A DNA stretch of 64,000 nt, taken from NCBI RefSeq assembly GCF_007827555.1, contig NZ_VISS01000014.1, positions 1-64,000 of the forward strand. The letters are read 5' to 3'. The notes below the pieces were generated by a model. The model saw only the letters and a program-made list of their open reading frames with translations. It did no database searches and was not told where the DNA came from. Positions 26,404 to 36,965 of this stretch are shown in pieces. Position numbers and translations under genes: made by a program. Position 1 is the stretch's first letter. Each line of letters begins with the position of its first letter. Source of the stretch: Aeribacillus composti (GTDB lineage: Bacteria; Bacillota; Bacilli; Bacillales; Aeribacillaceae).

Positions 26404-26934
26404 TTATACAATGGATTTTAACTGAGAATAGTATTTTTCAACTTTTTTATCTAGAGTCCTAATTTTCTTTAAAGCCAGCTTTTCGTCAATTTGACGGTAA
26501 TGATGCATTCCGCCTGGTTCTTCATCCAATTCATCAGCAAGCCGAACTATGCGCTGAAGAGGATTTTGCTTTAAATTACCATCAGGCAAATACGAATCCG
26601 TATGAAGGAGAATAGCTAAAGCAATTTGCTTGGCTGCTTCAGGCTTTTCCCCAAGCCTTATCAGCAGTTTATGCGCTCTGTTCGCTCCTTTTATTGCATG
26701 AATATCATTTTTTCGATATTTTTCATAATCCCATTTACCGTCCGTGTACCATTCATAATGGCCAATATCATGCAATAGAGCCGCCTTTGTCGCAAGATCG
26801 GGATTTACATTGAATGCTATCGCAAGACGAAAAGCATGATCAGCCGTTTTAATCGCGTGAGCAATGCCAGATCGTTTTAAATATTTTTGTGTAATTGGAT
26901 GAGTGAAGACTTCCATTAAAGTGACCCTTTTCAC
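26404..26934 (-). CDS. yueE: HD-domain phosphohydrolase YueE
   Basis: The 176-residue product has an HD domain with metal ligands in ALLHDIGHYEWY (about residues 52-63), the preceding His in HAIKTADHAFRLA and the later Asp in LHTDSYLPDG and VRLADELDEEPGG. It resembles predicted nucleotide or (p)ppGpp-type phosphohydrolases; the substrate is unknown. The position next to yueG is conserved. GGAGGGATGA provides the ribosome binding site. Confidence 0.82.
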   Translation of the reverse strand: MKRVTLMEVFTHPITQKYLKRSGIAHAIKTADHAFRLAIAFNVNPDLATKAALLHDIGHYEWYTDGKWDYEKYRKNDIHAIKGANRAHKLLIRLGEKPEAAKQIALAILLHTDSYLPDGNLKQNPLQRIVRLADELDEEPGGMHHYRQIDEKLALKKIRTLDKKVEKYYSQLKSIV

Positions 26935-27011
26935 AGCTCATCCCTCCTAAATATTTCTGTATAAGATACCATATGTTCGAAATTTTCGCAACGGAAGTGG
27001 ATTTTAAAATT

Positions 27012-27071
27012 TATGCAAATATACTGGCGGTTTCGCTGAAAGCTGCAGACAAACATACACCGATTTGCATA
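27012..27071 (+). promoter_or_regulatory. paired operator-like inverted repeat and promoter region of ald
   Basis: TATGCAAAT (27012-27020) and its exact reverse complement ATTTGCATA (27063-27071) lie 51 bases apart, about five helical turns, upstream of ald. The second copy overlaps a -10-like TATGAT (27070-27075). This could be a looped operator for a regulator of alanine catabolism, but no regulator gene is adjacent. Confidence 0.45.
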
Positions 27072-27211
27072 TGATATAAAAACAAAAAATTCAATGAATG
27101 ATTGCCAGCAGGAAAAGAAACAATAAAATGGACAGGTACATGAAAATTCCGACTCATTGTTGGTACATATGGAATATTAAAACGAAATTATACTATACAG
27201 GAGGGATTGCA

Positions 27212-28354
27212 ATGATAATTGGTGTACCGCGGGAAATTAAAAATAACGAAAATCGTGTAGCCATTACACCAGCTGGAGTTGTTTCATTAGTCAAGGCAGG
27301 TCACCGTGTACTCGTAGAAGAAAGTGCAGGTCTTGGAAGCGGAATTCATGATGAAGAATATATTCAAGCAGGCGCCGAAATTCTTCATGATACAAGCAAG
27401 GTTTGGGAAGCAGATATGGTGTTGAAGGTCAAGGAGCCGCTTCAAGAAGAATATAAATATTTCCGTGATGGTCTTATTCTGTTTACTTACTTGCACCTTG
27501 CAGCTAATCCTGAACTGACAAAAGAGTTGAAGGAATCCGGTGTGATTGCGGTCGCTTACGAAACAGTTTCTGACGGTCATTCGTTACCCCTGTTAACACC
27601 GATGAGCGAAGTGGCCGGTCGTATGGCAACACTGGTTGGAACGCAATTTTTACAAAAACCGTACGGCGGAAAAGGTATTCTATTATCCGGTGTTCCAGGC
27701 GTTGAACGCGGCAAGGTCGTCATCATCGGCGGCGGGGTAGTCGGTACAAATGCTGCAAAAATGGCTATCGGTTTAGGAGCTCATGTAACGATCCTTGACG
27801 TAAGTCCTAAGCGTCTTCGGGAATTAGATGATCTTTTTGGCAACGACATTCAAACGCTCATGTCTAACTCCTATAATATTTTCGAAGCAGTAAAAGAAGC
27901 GGATTTAGTCATCGGTGCTGTCTTAATCCCCGGTGCAAAAGCGCCAAAGCTTGTGACTGAAGAAATGGTAAAATCGATGAAACCTGGATCAGTCATCGTT
28001 GATGTTGCCATTGACCAGGGCGGGATTTTTGAAACGAGCGATCATGTCACCACTCATGACAATCCGACATATGTAAAGCACGGAGTCCTTCATTACGCAG
28101 TTGCGAATATGCCGGGAGCAGTTCCGAGAACATCTACGTTCGCCCTTACTAATTCGACCATTCCATATGCATTGCAAATAGCCAACAAAGGGTTAGTAGA
28201 AGTAATCGCCAAAAACGAAGCGATCAAATTAGGTGTCAACGTTGCCAACAAAGAAATAACGTATGAGGCAGTCGCCCGCGATCTTGGGTACAATTATGTT
28301 CCTGTAGAAAAAGTTTTTGAAAAAGAGTTCGCAAATATGAATTCTGCCACATAA
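27212..28354 (+). CDS. ald: alanine dehydrogenase
   Basis: The 380-residue enzyme converts L-alanine and NAD+ to pyruvate and ammonia, needed for growth on alanine and for normal sporulation in B. subtilis. Signatures are the N-terminal [17 protein letters not shown], the [12 protein letters not shown] stretch, the NAD-binding [15 protein letters not shown] and the C-terminal [11 protein letters not shown] chose ATG 27212 after GGAGGG; an upstream in-frame ATG adds 38 residues outside the family. The B. subtilis regulator gene adeR is not next to it. Confidence 0.95.
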   Translation: MIIGVPREIKNNENRVAITPAGVVSLVKAGHRVLVEESAGLGSGIHDEEYIQAGAEILHDTSKVWEADMVLKVKEPLQEEYKYFRDGLILFTYLHLAANPELTKELKESGVIAVAYETVSDGHSLPLLTPMSEVAGRMATLVGTQFLQKPYGGKGILLSGVPGVERGKVVIIGGGVVGTNAAKMAIGLGAHVTILDVSPKRLRELDDLFGNDIQTLMSNSYNIFEAVKEADLVIGAVLIPGAKAPKLVTEEMVKSMKPGSVIVDVAIDQGGIFETSDHVTTHDNPTYVKHGVLHYAVANMPGAVPRTSTFALTNSTIPYALQIANKGLVEVIAKNEAIKLGVNVANKEITYEAVARDLGYNYVPVEKVFEKEFANMNSAT

Positions 28355-28781
28355 TACACATATATTTTCGACTTACCTTAAAAGAAGGAAAACAGTTCTC
28401 CGCGAATCTATTATCAAAAATGCAAAAAAAGCCTTCGCTCTCTTTTGAAAAGCAATAAAAAATGCGCACTTATAGACATGTTAAGTACTGGGCTAATCGT
28501 GCACAATACAGACCAAATCAGGATAAATGTGCAGCAATTTGTTAAGTCAGAATGTGCCGACACATTATCCTAATTTGGTGTTGCTTCCGACAACATACAT
28601 GTCAGAAAGAAATCAATCCACGATTTTCAAGCATACTGAATGGCGGTCATCTTTTTTACAAAATAGATTCCGTCTCTCTCCTATATTGAATTGCGGCTCC
28701 TGCCGAAAAACTGAAACAGCAATAACATTTCTGACATAAAGCCTAATCTGCAATAGTTCAACCGAATGATGGATGACTCCA
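28355..28781. other. intergenic region with a long imperfect hairpin
   Basis: No gene is supported here. The main visible structure is an inverted repeat with arms at 28513-28531 (CCAAATCAGGATAAATGTG) and 28561-28578 (CACATTATCCTAATTTGG), 29 bases apart. The arms differ by one mismatch and one extra base. No T run follows, so this is not a normal terminator. It could be a remnant of a mobile element or a structured RNA. Confidence 0.55.
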
Positions 28782-30275
28782 TCATGATTTAATCGGCACG
28801 AATTTTTCCACAAAGGCCGCCAATGTTCGAGTCATCACACCAGTTGCTCCTTCAGGTCCTAGAGGGCCTTTCTTAGCAGTAGTGGATGTCCCGGCAATGT
28901 CTAAATGAACCCACGGCGTATCTTCAGCAAATTCTGCTAAAAAAGCACCGCCCATTATCGCATGTCCTTCCCGGCCAGGGGAATTATTCAAATCCGCCAT
29001 TTTACTGTTTTTTACCCGCTCACGGTCATCTTCAAAAATTGGCAATCTCCATATTCTTTCATTACATTCAACAGACGCTTTCAAAAGCTGATCATACAGT
29101 TTTTCGTTGTTCGTCATCGCACCTGTTGTGTGCTTTCCTAGAGCAACAATAACTCCACCGGTTAAAGTGGCAACATCGATAATGTATTTCGCTCCATGCT
29201 GCTTTGCATAAGTGATGCCATCTGCAAGAGCTAAACGCCCTTCAGCATCTGTATTTAAAATTTCAATTGTTTTTCCGCTTAATGACACGATGACATCATC
29301 CGGTTTCATCGCTCCGCTGCCAATCATGTTGTCAGTAGCCGGAATAACGGCTACAACATTTTGTTTCGGTTTTATTTCACCGATAATTTCCATCGCTCCT
29401 AAAACGGCTGCTGCTCCTGCCATATCAGTCTTCATGTTTACTAACCCATCTCTAGGTTTTAACGAGTAGCCCCCAGTATCGTAAGTAATTCCCTTGCCGA
29501 CTAAACCAATCGCATCGTCCCAAATCTTTTTTCCTTGGTATTTTAACACAATCATTTTAGGGGGTTCACTGGAGCCTTTATTTACCGCCAATATCCCCCC
29601 CATGCCCATTTCCTCCATATCCTTTTTTTCAAGGATTTCGATCTCAAAAGAATATTTTTTGGCCAGTTCGATGGAATAATTCGCGAGTTCTGTCGCAGTT
29701 AATAAATTTGAAGGCATGTTCACAAGAGTTCTTGCCGAATTTGTTCCTCTTCCATAAACATAACCGGCAGTTAAGGCTGCGTTTATTTTCGCTTTATCTG
29801 CATCTGTCAAAACATGAACAGCTTCAATGCTTGATTCGCTGCTGCTTGATCGTTGTTTATAGTTTTTTATTTTGTATGTAGAAAGGGCAAACGCTTCCGC
29901 TAGTGCATGAGCTGCATCTACCTCTTCCACATCTCCTCCAATAAAGGTAGAAAGCTGTACGCTTACAATCTTTTTCTGATCTTGTTGAACAGCTTGAAAC
30001 GCATGCCCAAAAGCTTCCATTGCCTTTTGGAACGTGAATTCTTTTTCTTTCCCAAGCCCGACAAAATAAATTCGTTTTACGTTTTCAGCATCGAATGTAT
30101 ATAGTTTTGCGACACTGTTTTTCGCAGAAGAAATTTCACCTGATTTTATAAGCTTGGTGAGTTGATTGTTCAATTTTTTATCCAGCTCCTGCAAAGCTTT
30201 TGACAAATTTCCGTTTTGCTTAAAAAGGCCAACAATTAAACTTTCCCCTTCTAAACCGTCTAGTACTTTAAACAT
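28782..30275 (-). CDS. pepA: leucyl aminopeptidase (PepA family, YuiE)
   Basis: The 497-residue product is a manganese/zinc M17 aminopeptidase. The C-terminal catalytic domain (from about residue 170) has [15 protein letters not shown], the active-site Lys region, and the NTDAEGRL signature with metal-binding Asp and Glu. The N-terminal domain is more variable. ATG 30275 follows GGAGGTGG; an in-frame start 19 codons upstream is unsupported. The B. subtilis name is yuiE. It is the terminal gene before an untranscribed gap. Confidence 0.93.
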   Translation of the reverse strand: MFKVLDGLEGESLIVGLFKQNGNLSKALQELDKKLNNQLTKLIKSGEISSAKNSVAKLYTFDAENVKRIYFVGLGKEKEFTFQKAMEAFGHAFQAVQQDQKKIVSVQLSTFIGGDVEEVDAAHALAEAFALSTYKIKNYKQRSSSSESSIEAVHVLTDADKAKINAALTAGYVYGRGTNSARTLVNMPSNLLTATELANYSIELAKKYSFEIEILEKKDMEEMGMGGILAVNKGSSEPPKMIVLKYQGKKIWDDAIGLVGKGITYDTGGYSLKPRDGLVNMKTDMAGAAAVLGAMEIIGEIKPKQNVVAVIPATDNMIGSGAMKPDDVIVSLSGKTIEILNTDAEGRLALADGITYAKQHGAKYIIDVATLTGGVIVALGKHTTGAMTNNEKLYDQLLKASVECNERIWRLPIFEDDRERVKNSKMADLNNSPGREGHAIMGGAFLAEFAEDTPWVHLDIAGTSTTAKKGPLGPEGATGVMTRTLAAFVEKFVPIKS

Positions 30276-30334
30276 TTTTCCACCTCCTTCAATTATTATA
30301 CGAGGTCGAATAGAACTTTGCTTTATTTTCAAAC

Positions 30335-30367
30335 CAAAAAATAAAGCCCATCCCTGTGGGATAAGCT
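30335..30367 (-). terminator. Rho-independent terminator of yuiC
   Basis: On the minus strand AGCTTATCCC and GGGATGGGCT pair over ten bases (two G-U) with a three-base loop, followed by TTTATTTTTT. It overlaps the yuiC stop region. Confidence 0.85.
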
Positions 30368-30983
30368 ACCGTTGTCTAAAAACTTCCATCGTTTTATTTT
30401 CGTTTAATTTTTTTAATTCCTCTTCTGTTAACGTTCCGTTTCCTTTTTTAACTAAATAAACATCCACTTTTTTCTTTCCCCACTGATTGTAAACATCTTC
30501 TACTGTTTCATAATACAAATCAAGCCGATTGCCTTTAATCGCAGCACCTTTATCTGCAACAACTCCGTAGCCATATCCGGGTACATAAAGTATCGTTCCG
30601 ATCGGAAAAACGTTTAAATCTGCTGCTATAGTGGAAAAATGATCCCTTTTTACTTTAACACCTGAATAAGTAATTCCATATTCAGGGTGGCCAGGATGTT
30701 TTCCTGTCGACTCATATCCGGCTGTATATCCGGTAGCCACAACTGTTTTTTTTGGATACTTTGATAAATCAATGGATTTTTCCATCGTCTGTCCTTGATT
30801 TGCATGATTAATATTTTTTGCAACGGCTTGTTGGGAATTTTCTCTTTGATTATATTGTTTGATCACCCATTTTGTCAGTTCATCTGCTTTCACACCTGAA
30901 ATGGTTTCAAAAGTTGTTAAAAACGCCCCAATAAACAACAGACTCATCATAATTCTTCTAGTCCACATTTTTATACTCTTCAT
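30366..30983 (-). CDS. yuiC: 3D-domain cell-wall protein YuiC (Sps/RpfB-related)
   Basis: The 205-residue product has an N-terminal membrane or signal segment (about residues 11-30) and a C-terminal 3D domain (about 90-190). Three conserved aspartates characterise that domain, seen around [20 protein letters not shown]. subtilis YuiC and related stationary-phase survival proteins are muralytic enzymes of the resuscitation-promoting type. The ATG at 30983 is 12 bases from AGGAGTG; an upstream GTG sits on the binding site. Likely exported and acting on peptidoglycan. Confidence 0.85.
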   Translation of the reverse strand: MKSIKMWTRRIMMSLLFIGAFLTTFETISGVKADELTKWVIKQYNQRENSQQAVAKNINHANQGQTMEKSIDLSKYPKKTVVATGYTAGYESTGKHPGHPEYGITYSGVKVKRDHFSTIAADLNVFPIGTILYVPGYGYGVVADKGAAIKGNRLDLYYETVEDVYNQWGKKKVDVYLVKKGNGTLTEEELKKLNENKTMEVFRQR

Positions 30984-31171
30984 TTTTTCTAATTTCACTC
31001 CTCTCACCGTCTATTTGTTTCCAAATCGCAAACAAAATATACGTTGGAGGAGCTTTTGAAAGGAGCGTATTTTTCAATACGTTCCGACATGTATAAATTT
31101 TCCGATAAATTAAAAATAAAATGTAGGCACTCAAATAACATTGTTTTAAAAAAAAAGCGTTTTTTTTACAT

Positions 31172-31203
31172 AAAAAAAGCCTTCCGATTATACGGAAAAG
31201 CTT
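31172..31203 (-). terminator. Rho-independent terminator of yuiB
   Basis: On the minus strand AAGCTTTTCCG and CGGAAGGCTT form the stem around a TATAAT loop, followed by seven T. The stem begins in the last codon of yuiB. Confidence 0.85.
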
Positions 31204-31522
31204 AAAACATTTGATATCCTCTTGCTCGAAGCATTCGAATGACAATCCCTGATAGGATCGCACCTACCATCCCGCTTCCTAAAATGAGAATGTCTGCTAC
31301 GGCAAGAGAGGCGATTTTTTCCCCCAACAGAGAAAATGAGCGGCTAGGTGATTTGAAATAATCAAAAAAATTCACTTCATCAATTAAAAAAATACATACT
31401 AACGGATAAAGTATCGCCATTATCCATGACATTCTTAAAAGCATATTTAATAAAAAACCGATTCCAAAAAATAAAACTAAGAACAGCAGCATGGAAATCA
31501 ACAGCACCGGTATGTTCATCAT
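31202..31522 (-). CDS. yuiB: membrane protein YuiB
   Basis: The 106-residue product has three hydrophobic segments (about residues 4-28, 32-46 and 72-95). The first two form a likely hairpin, with a charged loop (DEVNFFDYFKSPSRSF) between the second and third. It matches B. subtilis yuiB in size and position upstream of yuiC. Function unknown. The gene yuiA expected near here was not found. Confidence 0.75.
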   Translation of the reverse strand: MMNIPVLLISMLLFLVLFFGIGFLLNMLLRMSWIMAILYPLVCIFLIDEVNFFDYFKSPSRSFSLLGEKIASLAVADILILGSGMVGAILSGIVIRMLRARGYQMF

Positions 31523-32304
31523 CGTGTCCTCACCCTCAGAAAACTGTCGTATTATTATTAAAAGTTTTTATGTGGTTTAATAAGGAAAAAACTTGACCAG
31601 CCTTTGTTAATTTGCCAGATCTTCTTACATGTGCCAAATCTTTAAAGCAGCAAATCGATAAATTGTTACCTTAATTATTAACCTATTTATTCCAATATAT
31701 CAAGTACAAGATTTCATTTAATGGCATAAATCGGCAAAGCAAGTTTGACATGCACACAAAAAGGTTCTCAGTAGGCTCTCCAACCTTTGAGCAGTTCAAA
31801 ATTTATACAAAAAAAACTGGAAGTTTCCCCAAATGTTTTAAAATGCCAAAAATCACCTTTAAGAAAGATTGTCCTATTGTACAGTGCTTTGTCTGTTTTT
31901 TACTCATGTGAGAAGCTTTTGTGCTTGTACCATAAAGAGGGATTTGGCTTCAACATTTAAGAGAGAACTTTCATTCCTTCAAGCACAAAAAAGACGGTGT
32001 AAACAAACAAAAGAAGCACAAGAACTTGAGAATAAAACGAAGAACTTTGAAGGAAATATCGGGTATAGCTGTCCGACAGACCAAATACATCAGGCTACTA
32101 TATAATTGCAGATCTGCATGGCGATTTTATGCTGAATCGAACCCTCTAATCGCAATCAGCATAGCGAGCTCTTTAATTTAATTTGTTTAAAAGCTTATTA
32201 CTACGAAAATTCAATAAATACAGAGCGGCTCCTTCTCCAAACATTTTACTTTCCTGCTTTAAAAGAAATTACAAAAGCTGTTCATGTTTATAAAACATTA
32301 TTTT
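31523..32304. other. long intergenic region, probably decayed
   Basis: About 780 bases separate yuiB from the yumB terminator. An open frame of 78 codons on the plus strand (31869-32105) has no ribosome binding site, an unusual Cys/Phe-rich start and no recognisable family, so I do not call it a gene. A short stretch near 32060 (GCTGTCCGACAGACC) resembles one near 35140 (CTTATCGGACAGACC), which may mean both regions hold worn pieces of one element. The Cys-rich small gene yuiA of B. subtilis could not be found. Confidence 0.5.
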
Positions 32305-32339
32305 AAAAGAGCAAAAGCCCTTAAGCCTTTGCTCTTTTC
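32305..32339 (-). terminator. Rho-independent terminator of yumB
   Basis: The arms AAAAGAGCAAA and TTTTGCTCTTTT (read on the minus strand) enclose an AAGGGC-containing loop just beyond the yumB stop, with A/T runs on both sides. Confidence 0.8.
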
Positions 32340-32345
32340 TTCAGC

Positions 32346-33560
32346 TTAAAAAAATTTGAATTTTCCTTTTTTCAACACGAGACCTGCTCCGCCAACCATA
32401 TATAGCGCGCGGTTATCAATCATTTTCTTCATGAAGGATGCTTTTGTACCGACCATTTTTTTGCCTAACGCAATACCTACTGCATCATCTTCTCCTAGAG
32501 AAGCAACAGTTCCTTTAATATCTGGCTTAAATGGTTCGAGTTCTTTTTTACCGCGAATTAATGCAGCTAAATTTCTCGCGCAAACTTCTCCCTGCTGCAT
32601 TGCAATTTGCGCTGTCGGCGGATATGGACGATTGATTTCCTCATTAATAATTAATGAACAGTCTCCAATAATAAACACATCATCATGTCCTGGTGCGCGC
32701 AAGTCTTTCTCTACTTTTACGCGGCCCCGCATTGCCTCAAAACCAGATTCTTCAATTACACTGTTTCCGCGCACACCAGCCGCCCAAATAACAGTGCCTG
32801 CTTTTATTTCTTCCGTTTGATCGTCTTTCCCAACAATAATTCCTTGTTCAGTACATTCTTTTATCGCTGTGCCGATTCTAAACTCAACACCTTTGCGCTG
32901 CAGTTGATTGACTGCGTACTCCACAAGTTCAGGATCGAAACCTGGAAGTGCTGTCGGTGCTGCTTCCACACAAATAATACGGACTTTTTTAGGGTCAATA
33001 TCATACTCTCGGCAAAGCTCAGGAACACGGTTGGCAAGTTCGCCTAAAAACTCAATTCCAGTGAATCCTGCACCTCCGACTACAATGGTTAGACGTGTAT
33101 CATCTTTTTCTTCTTCTGTATTGTATGTAGCAAATTGATATTCAATATGCTCTCTAATTTGTCTAGCAGAATTAATGTTGGAAATTGTGAAAGCGTATTC
33201 TTTTAACCCTTGGATTCCAAACGTTTCCGGATGAGCCCCAAGAGCGACTACTAAGTAATCATAGTTAAGCTCGCCATTTTCAAGAATGACTTTTTTCTCA
33301 TCTGTTTTAATTAATTTTACAGAATCTTGCACAAAGTTTACTTTGTTTGTATCAATTACATCTTTAATTGGATAGCGGCATCGGTCATGATGAAGGGTGC
33401 CTGCAGATGCTTCATGCAGCCATGTTGTTTCATAATGATAATCATGCTTATTGACAAGTGTAATATCAGCCTCGTTCACACTCACCATTTTTTGTAGACG
33501 TGTTACGGTCATTAATCCTCCATAACCGGCACCTAAAATAACAACTTTAGGATTTCTCAC
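32346..33560 (-). CDS. yumB: type II NADH dehydrogenase-like flavoprotein YumB
   Basis: The 404-residue product is a pyridine nucleotide-disulfide reductase-fold NADH dehydrogenase (NDH-2 family). FAD binds at [12 protein letters not shown] near the N terminus, NADH at [16 protein letters not shown] (about residue 160), and the second FAD motif VFIIGDCS lies near 295. It would pass electrons to menaquinone without pumping protons. The GTG at 33560 gives the start [10 protein letters not shown], matching homologues; earlier in-frame starts overlap the ribosome binding site. A related gene, yutJ, lies at 37.7 kb. Confidence 0.9.
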   Translation of the reverse strand: MRNPKVVILGAGYGGLMTVTRLQKMVSVNEADITLVNKHDYHYETTWLHEASAGTLHHDRCRYPIKDVIDTNKVNFVQDSVKLIKTDEKKVILENGELNYDYLVVALGAHPETFGIQGLKEYAFTISNINSARQIREHIEYQFATYNTEEEKDDTRLTIVVGGAGFTGIEFLGELANRVPELCREYDIDPKKVRIICVEAAPTALPGFDPELVEYAVNQLQRKGVEFRIGTAIKECTEQGIIVGKDDQTEEIKAGTVIWAAGVRGNSVIEESGFEAMRGRVKVEKDLRAPGHDDVFIIGDCSLIINEEINRPYPPTAQIAMQQGEVCARNLAALIRGKKELEPFKPDIKGTVASLGEDDAVGIALGKKMVGTKASFMKKMIDNRALYMVGGAGLVLKKGKFKFF

Positions 33561-33788
33561 AAGACACACCAACCTTTTCCGTAATTTTTAAAGCGGTCAA
33601 TTCTAGACTCACTTTTCACATAATTTGTGAAAATATTCACGTTCTTGGACAAAAAATTATAAGGGCAAAATTGTCAATAAAATTTAACATCTTTTTACCT
33701 ATAGTCATGATATCCGTTTGTGTCCAACTTTTCAAGTTTATTTTTAAGCTAAATGATCAACTTTATAAATCTTTAAATGACAGAATTT

Positions 33789-33817
33789 TTGTATTTTTAC
33801 AATCTTTTTTTTATGAT
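33789..33817 (+). promoter_or_regulatory. yumC promoter
   Basis: TTGTAT (33789-33794) and TATGAT (33812-33817) are separated by 17 bases, about 37 bases upstream of the yumC start. Confidence 0.65.
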
Positions 33818-33853
33818 ATGATTAATAAAGATTAACAAGAGGGGGAATCGTCT

Positions 33854-34846
33854 GTGAAAGAGGACAGCAAAGTCTACGATATAACGATTATTGGCGGGGG
33901 ACCTGTCGGGATGTTCACAGCTTTTTACGGAGGAATGAGGCAGGCTTCCGTTAAAATTATTGAAAGCCTTCCACAATTAGGAGGGCAATTGACAGCGCTT
34001 TATCCTGAAAAATACATATATGATGTAGCGGGGTTTCCAAAAATTAGAGCTCAAGAATTAGTCAATAATTTAAAAGAACAAATTGCCTTATTCAATCCAA
34101 CCGTCTGCCTTGAACAGGAAGTTCAGGAAGTTGAAAAACAAAGTGACGGGACATTTAAGTTAACGACAAATTCAGAAATACATTATTCAAAAACGATTAT
34201 CATCACTGCCGGAAACGGCGCATTTCAACCACGTAAACTTCAGCTGGAAAATGCTGAGCAATTTGAAGGGAAAAACCTGCACTATTTTGTAGAAGATTTA
34301 AACTATTTTGCAGGCAAAAAGGTCGTCCTGTTTGGAGGCGGCGACTCAGCTGTTGACTGGGCGTTAATGCTTGAGCCTATTGCAGAAAAAGTAACGGTTG
34401 TCCATCGAAGAGATAAATTTCGCGCGCACGAGCATAGCGTAAATCAATTAAAAAATTCTAAAGCAAATATATTAACACCTTTTGTTCCTGTTGAGCTTAT
34501 CGGCAAGGATCGAATTGAACAAGTCGTAGTCGAAGAAGCAAAAGGAGATCGGAAAGAGATTATTGATGTAGATGAAGTAATTGTCAATTTTGGCTTCGTT
34601 TCCTCTTTAGGCCCTATCAAAAACTGGGGGCTGGAAATTGAGAAAAATTCGATTGTTGTTAACTCAAAAATGGAAACAAATATTCCGGGAATTTATGCTG
34701 CCGGAGACATCTGTACTTATGAAGGAAAAATAAAATTAATTGCGACTGGGTTTGGCGAAGGTCCAACAGCTGTAAACAATGCCAAAGCTTATATTGACCC
34801 AAGCGCAAAAGTTCAGCCAATGCACAGCACAAGTATGTTTAATTGA
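33854..34846 (+). CDS. yumC: ferredoxin-NADP+ reductase YumC
   Basis: The 330-residue product is the thioredoxin-reductase-like ferredoxin/flavodoxin-NADP+ reductase of Bacillus. FAD binds at [18 protein letters not shown] (about residues 11-28) and NADPH at [13 protein letters not shown] (about 157-169). The second FAD motif is [14 protein letters not shown]. The redox CxxC of true thioredoxin reductases is absent, which separates the two families. The start is GTG 33854 after GAGGGGG. In B. subtilis yumC is essential. Confidence 0.93.
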   Translation: MKEDSKVYDITIIGGGPVGMFTAFYGGMRQASVKIIESLPQLGGQLTALYPEKYIYDVAGFPKIRAQELVNNLKEQIALFNPTVCLEQEVQEVEKQSDGTFKLTTNSEIHYSKTIIITAGNGAFQPRKLQLENAEQFEGKNLHYFVEDLNYFAGKKVVLFGGGDSAVDWALMLEPIAEKVTVVHRRDKFRAHEHSVNQLKNSKANILTPFVPVELIGKDRIEQVVVEEAKGDRKEIIDVDEVIVNFGFVSSLGPIKNWGLEIEKNSIVVNSKMETNIPGIYAAGDICTYEGKIKLIATGFGEGPTAVNNAKAYIDPSAKVQPMHSTSMFN

Positions 34847-34859
34847 TGAAAAAAGATGT

Positions 34860-34982
34860 GGGTGTCTAATAAGTCATTTTTTCGGCTTATTGACCCCCTC
34901 TTTAATGTTTTAGAAACGTTGATATATCGGTGCTTATGATTTTTTGTTTTTCAATGGGGATTTGACTTTCTGAACAGCTCCC
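34860..34982 (+). repeat. 120-bp dispersed repeat, copy A
   Basis: This segment begins GGGTGTCTAATAAGTC, includes GGCTTATTGACCCCC, GTTGATATATCGGTG and CAATGGGGATTTGACTTT, and ends GAACAGCTCCC. It recurs in inverted orientation at 56330-56453 with roughly 85-90% identity. The first 40 bases can fold (AATAAGTC with GGCTTATT). Without an ORF it looks like a miniature element or an IS end; it follows yumC directly. Confidence 0.8.
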
Positions 34983-35027
34983 TTACAGCGGGAATAACAA
35001 GCAAAAGTAAATTTTATTGGAAAGAAT

Positions 35028-35080
35028 AAAGGCTGTCTCGTAAAAGGTCATTTTTTATGACCTTTTGAGACAGCCTTTTT
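35028..35080. repeat. long hairpin, IS-end-like
   Basis: GGCTGTCTC-GT-AAAAGGTCAT and ATGACCTTTTGAGACAGCC form a stem of about 20 bases with a T-rich loop and A/T runs on both sides. Inverted repeats of the GGCTGTCTCAAAAGG type are often seen at ends of IS1182-like elements and as their terminators. No transposase frame adjoins it. Confidence 0.6.
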
Positions 35081-35630
35081 GTCAAGTACTTTTCTAAAGA
35101 AACCAGACTGCATCAAGAAGAAGGGGCTTATCGGACAGACCATTTTTCCTTTGTTTATATCCTTCAGAAGTTTTATAAATGACTTTTCTTATGCTCTCTT
35201 TCTTCATTAAGTTCTTCAAAAGTTTTATGACGGATATTCAACACATACAATTGCTTCTTGTTGGACTTCATTGCCTCTATGAAGGACATTTACAAATTTT
35301 ATTCCTTTATTTTTATCCTTCACAGTAGCTCCAAAATCCTTCATTTTAGGAACTCAACGGACAGCCCTATCTTTTTTCAACTTTCATCGGTGATTCATAT
35401 AGTCTTTCGCACGGTCTTCCATGATGAAAATCTGTGATCTGCAAATATCCTCATTTAATTCTCTATCACTTTTAATAAGTTGCATTTAGCCGTTTTTCCC
35501 ATAAAAATATCCTAATAAAGCAGACTTTTTCTTTTTGGATTCCACTTTATTAGGATATATTTTATTGTGAGTATAGAAAAAGTTAAGGAATAAAGCGATC
35601 ATTATGCTTGGCTTCAGGAAAGAATCTTTT
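35081..35630. other. intergenic region, possible IS remnant
   Basis: About 550 bases lie between the long hairpin and yutM. On the minus strand short frames occur, the longest being 38 codons beginning MSFIEAMKSNKKQLYV near 35275, none with a good ribosome binding site. The motif GGACAGCC near 35350 echoes the hairpin ends. The region may be the worn interior of an insertion sequence, but no transposase motif can be read. Confidence 0.45.
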
Positions 35631-35993
35631 TTAGCACTCTTCCGGTGTTCCAGCGTGTGTTGCAGTTCTAAAGGAGGCGCCGCAGCCGCAAGACGCAATC
35701 GCATTAGGGTTGTCTATCGTGAATCCTCCACCAAGCATCGATTGTTTATAATCAATCTTTGTTCCCTTTAATATAGGGGCGCTGTCTTTATCCACTAAAA
35801 TCCGAATGCCGAATTGTTCAAATTCGTGATCATCTTCTTGTTTTTCTTGTTCAAACCCGATGCCGTATGAAAGTCCAGTGCAGCCGCCGCCTTTCACACC
35901 AATACGCAAATAGGCGCCTTCTTCTTCATTTTCTCTCATCATATCTTTTATTTGAAAAGCTGCCGCTTCGGTAAGCATAACAATTTCAGACAT
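35631..35993 (-). CDS. yutM: A-type Fe-S carrier YutM (IscA/ErpA-like)
   Basis: The 120-residue protein is an A-type iron-sulfur carrier. The three conserved cysteines are Cys38 (KGGGCTGLSYG) and Cys102 and Cys104 (ASCGCGASF), the usual C-x63-65-C-x-C pattern. It would pass clusters made by the Suf system, whose operon lies 20 kb away in this window, to target enzymes. The ribosome binding site AAGGAGG is strong. Confidence 0.93.
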   Translation of the reverse strand: MSEIVMLTEAAAFQIKDMMRENEEEGAYLRIGVKGGGCTGLSYGIGFEQEKQEDDHEFEQFGIRILVDKDSAPILKGTKIDYKQSMLGGGFTIDNPNAIASCGCGASFRTATHAGTPEEC

Positions 35994-36056
35994 GACCCAT
36001 CCTCCTTTTCATTAATTTTTGAGTCACTTTTAGTATACCTTTTCAGAAAAAAACTC

Positions 36057-36929
36057 TCAAATTTCTGAACCGGATTCATAATAATAGGTCCCCGTGCAAA
36101 CCGTTTCAGCAGGTCCTTTCATCAAAATGTTCCCCTCGTCAGTCCATTTAATAAATAAATCGCCGCCGGCAAGATGGACAACTGTTTCTTTGCCTCTTGT
36201 TGTTTGTTCGTTTAATACGGATGCGACCACTGCCGCACATGCTCCGGTGCCGCAAGCTTGTGTGACACCTGAACCTCTTTCCCATACTCGAAAATGAAGC
36301 TCATGGTCGTTGACGATTTCGACAAATTCTACATTTACCCCTTCTGGAAATCTTGCATCTTTTTCGACAATCGGTCCCAATGTTGTTAATGGAGCTTTCT
36401 CAATATCGTCTACAAAAAAGATGATGTGTGGATTTCCCATCGAAACCGCTGTGACTTCATATTTCGAGCCGTTAAATTCCATGATTTCACCAATAGCTGT
36501 TTCATCTCCGTTTCCGGCCATCGGTATTTCCTTTTTTAACAGCTTAGGGTGACCCATATCAATTGTGACGCTTGATACTCGTCCATTTTCTTCATGGACT
36601 TCGGCTTCAACCAAGCCAGAAAGTGTTTCGATCAAAAACTTTTTCTCTTTTACTATGTTATGCTCATAAACATATTTTGCGACACAGCGCAAACCGTTTC
36701 CACAGTTTTTTCCTTCTGAACCGTCACTGTTGAAAATTCTCATTTTCACATTCGCACGTTCAGATGGAAGAATTAATATTAGCCCATCTGAACCGATGCC
36801 GGTATGAACGTTCGCAACTTTTCGCGCAATATCTGGCAGGAGATGCTCCGGAAGCGTTTCTTCGAATCCATTTACATAAATATAACTGTTTCCTAATCCA
36901 TGCATTTTTGTAAATTGAAAAGTTTCCAT
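36057..36929 (-). CDS. dapF: diaminopimelate epimerase
   Basis: The 290-residue enzyme converts L,L- to meso-diaminopimelate for lysine and peptidoglycan. Both catalytic cysteines are visible, in [14 protein letters not shown] and in [12 protein letters not shown]. The N terminus [14 protein letters not shown] is typical (most DapF have GNDF; here NSYI is used, as in B. subtilis relatives). ATG 36929 follows GGAGG by five bases; a TTG four codons upstream overlaps that site. A good SigmaA promoter lies upstream. Confidence 0.95.
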   Translation of the reverse strand: METFQFTKMHGLGNSYIYVNGFEETLPEHLLPDIARKVANVHTGIGSDGLILILPSERANVKMRIFNSDGSEGKNCGNGLRCVAKYVYEHNIVKEKKFLIETLSGLVEAEVHEENGRVSSVTIDMGHPKLLKKEIPMAGNGDETAIGEIMEFNGSKYEVTAVSMGNPHIIFFVDDIEKAPLTTLGPIVEKDARFPEGVNVEFVEIVNDHELHFRVWERGSGVTQACGTGACAAVVASVLNEQTTRGKETVVHLAGGDLFIKWTDEGNILMKGPAETVCTGTYYYESGSEI

Positions 36930-36965
36930 CTTTTCCTCCAAAACAACAAAAAATTTGTTTTTATA

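Noticed and set aside
31869-32105. 78-codon plus-strand frame in the yuiB-yumB gap
   Set aside because: No ribosome binding site and no recognised family. The Lys/Gln-rich end raised the thought of a transposase fragment, but no motif supports it.
35270-35390. 38-codon minus-strand frame (MSFIEAMKSNKKQLYV...)
   Set aside because: The nearest purine-rich stretch is about 16 bases from the ATG, and the region looks like decayed element DNA.
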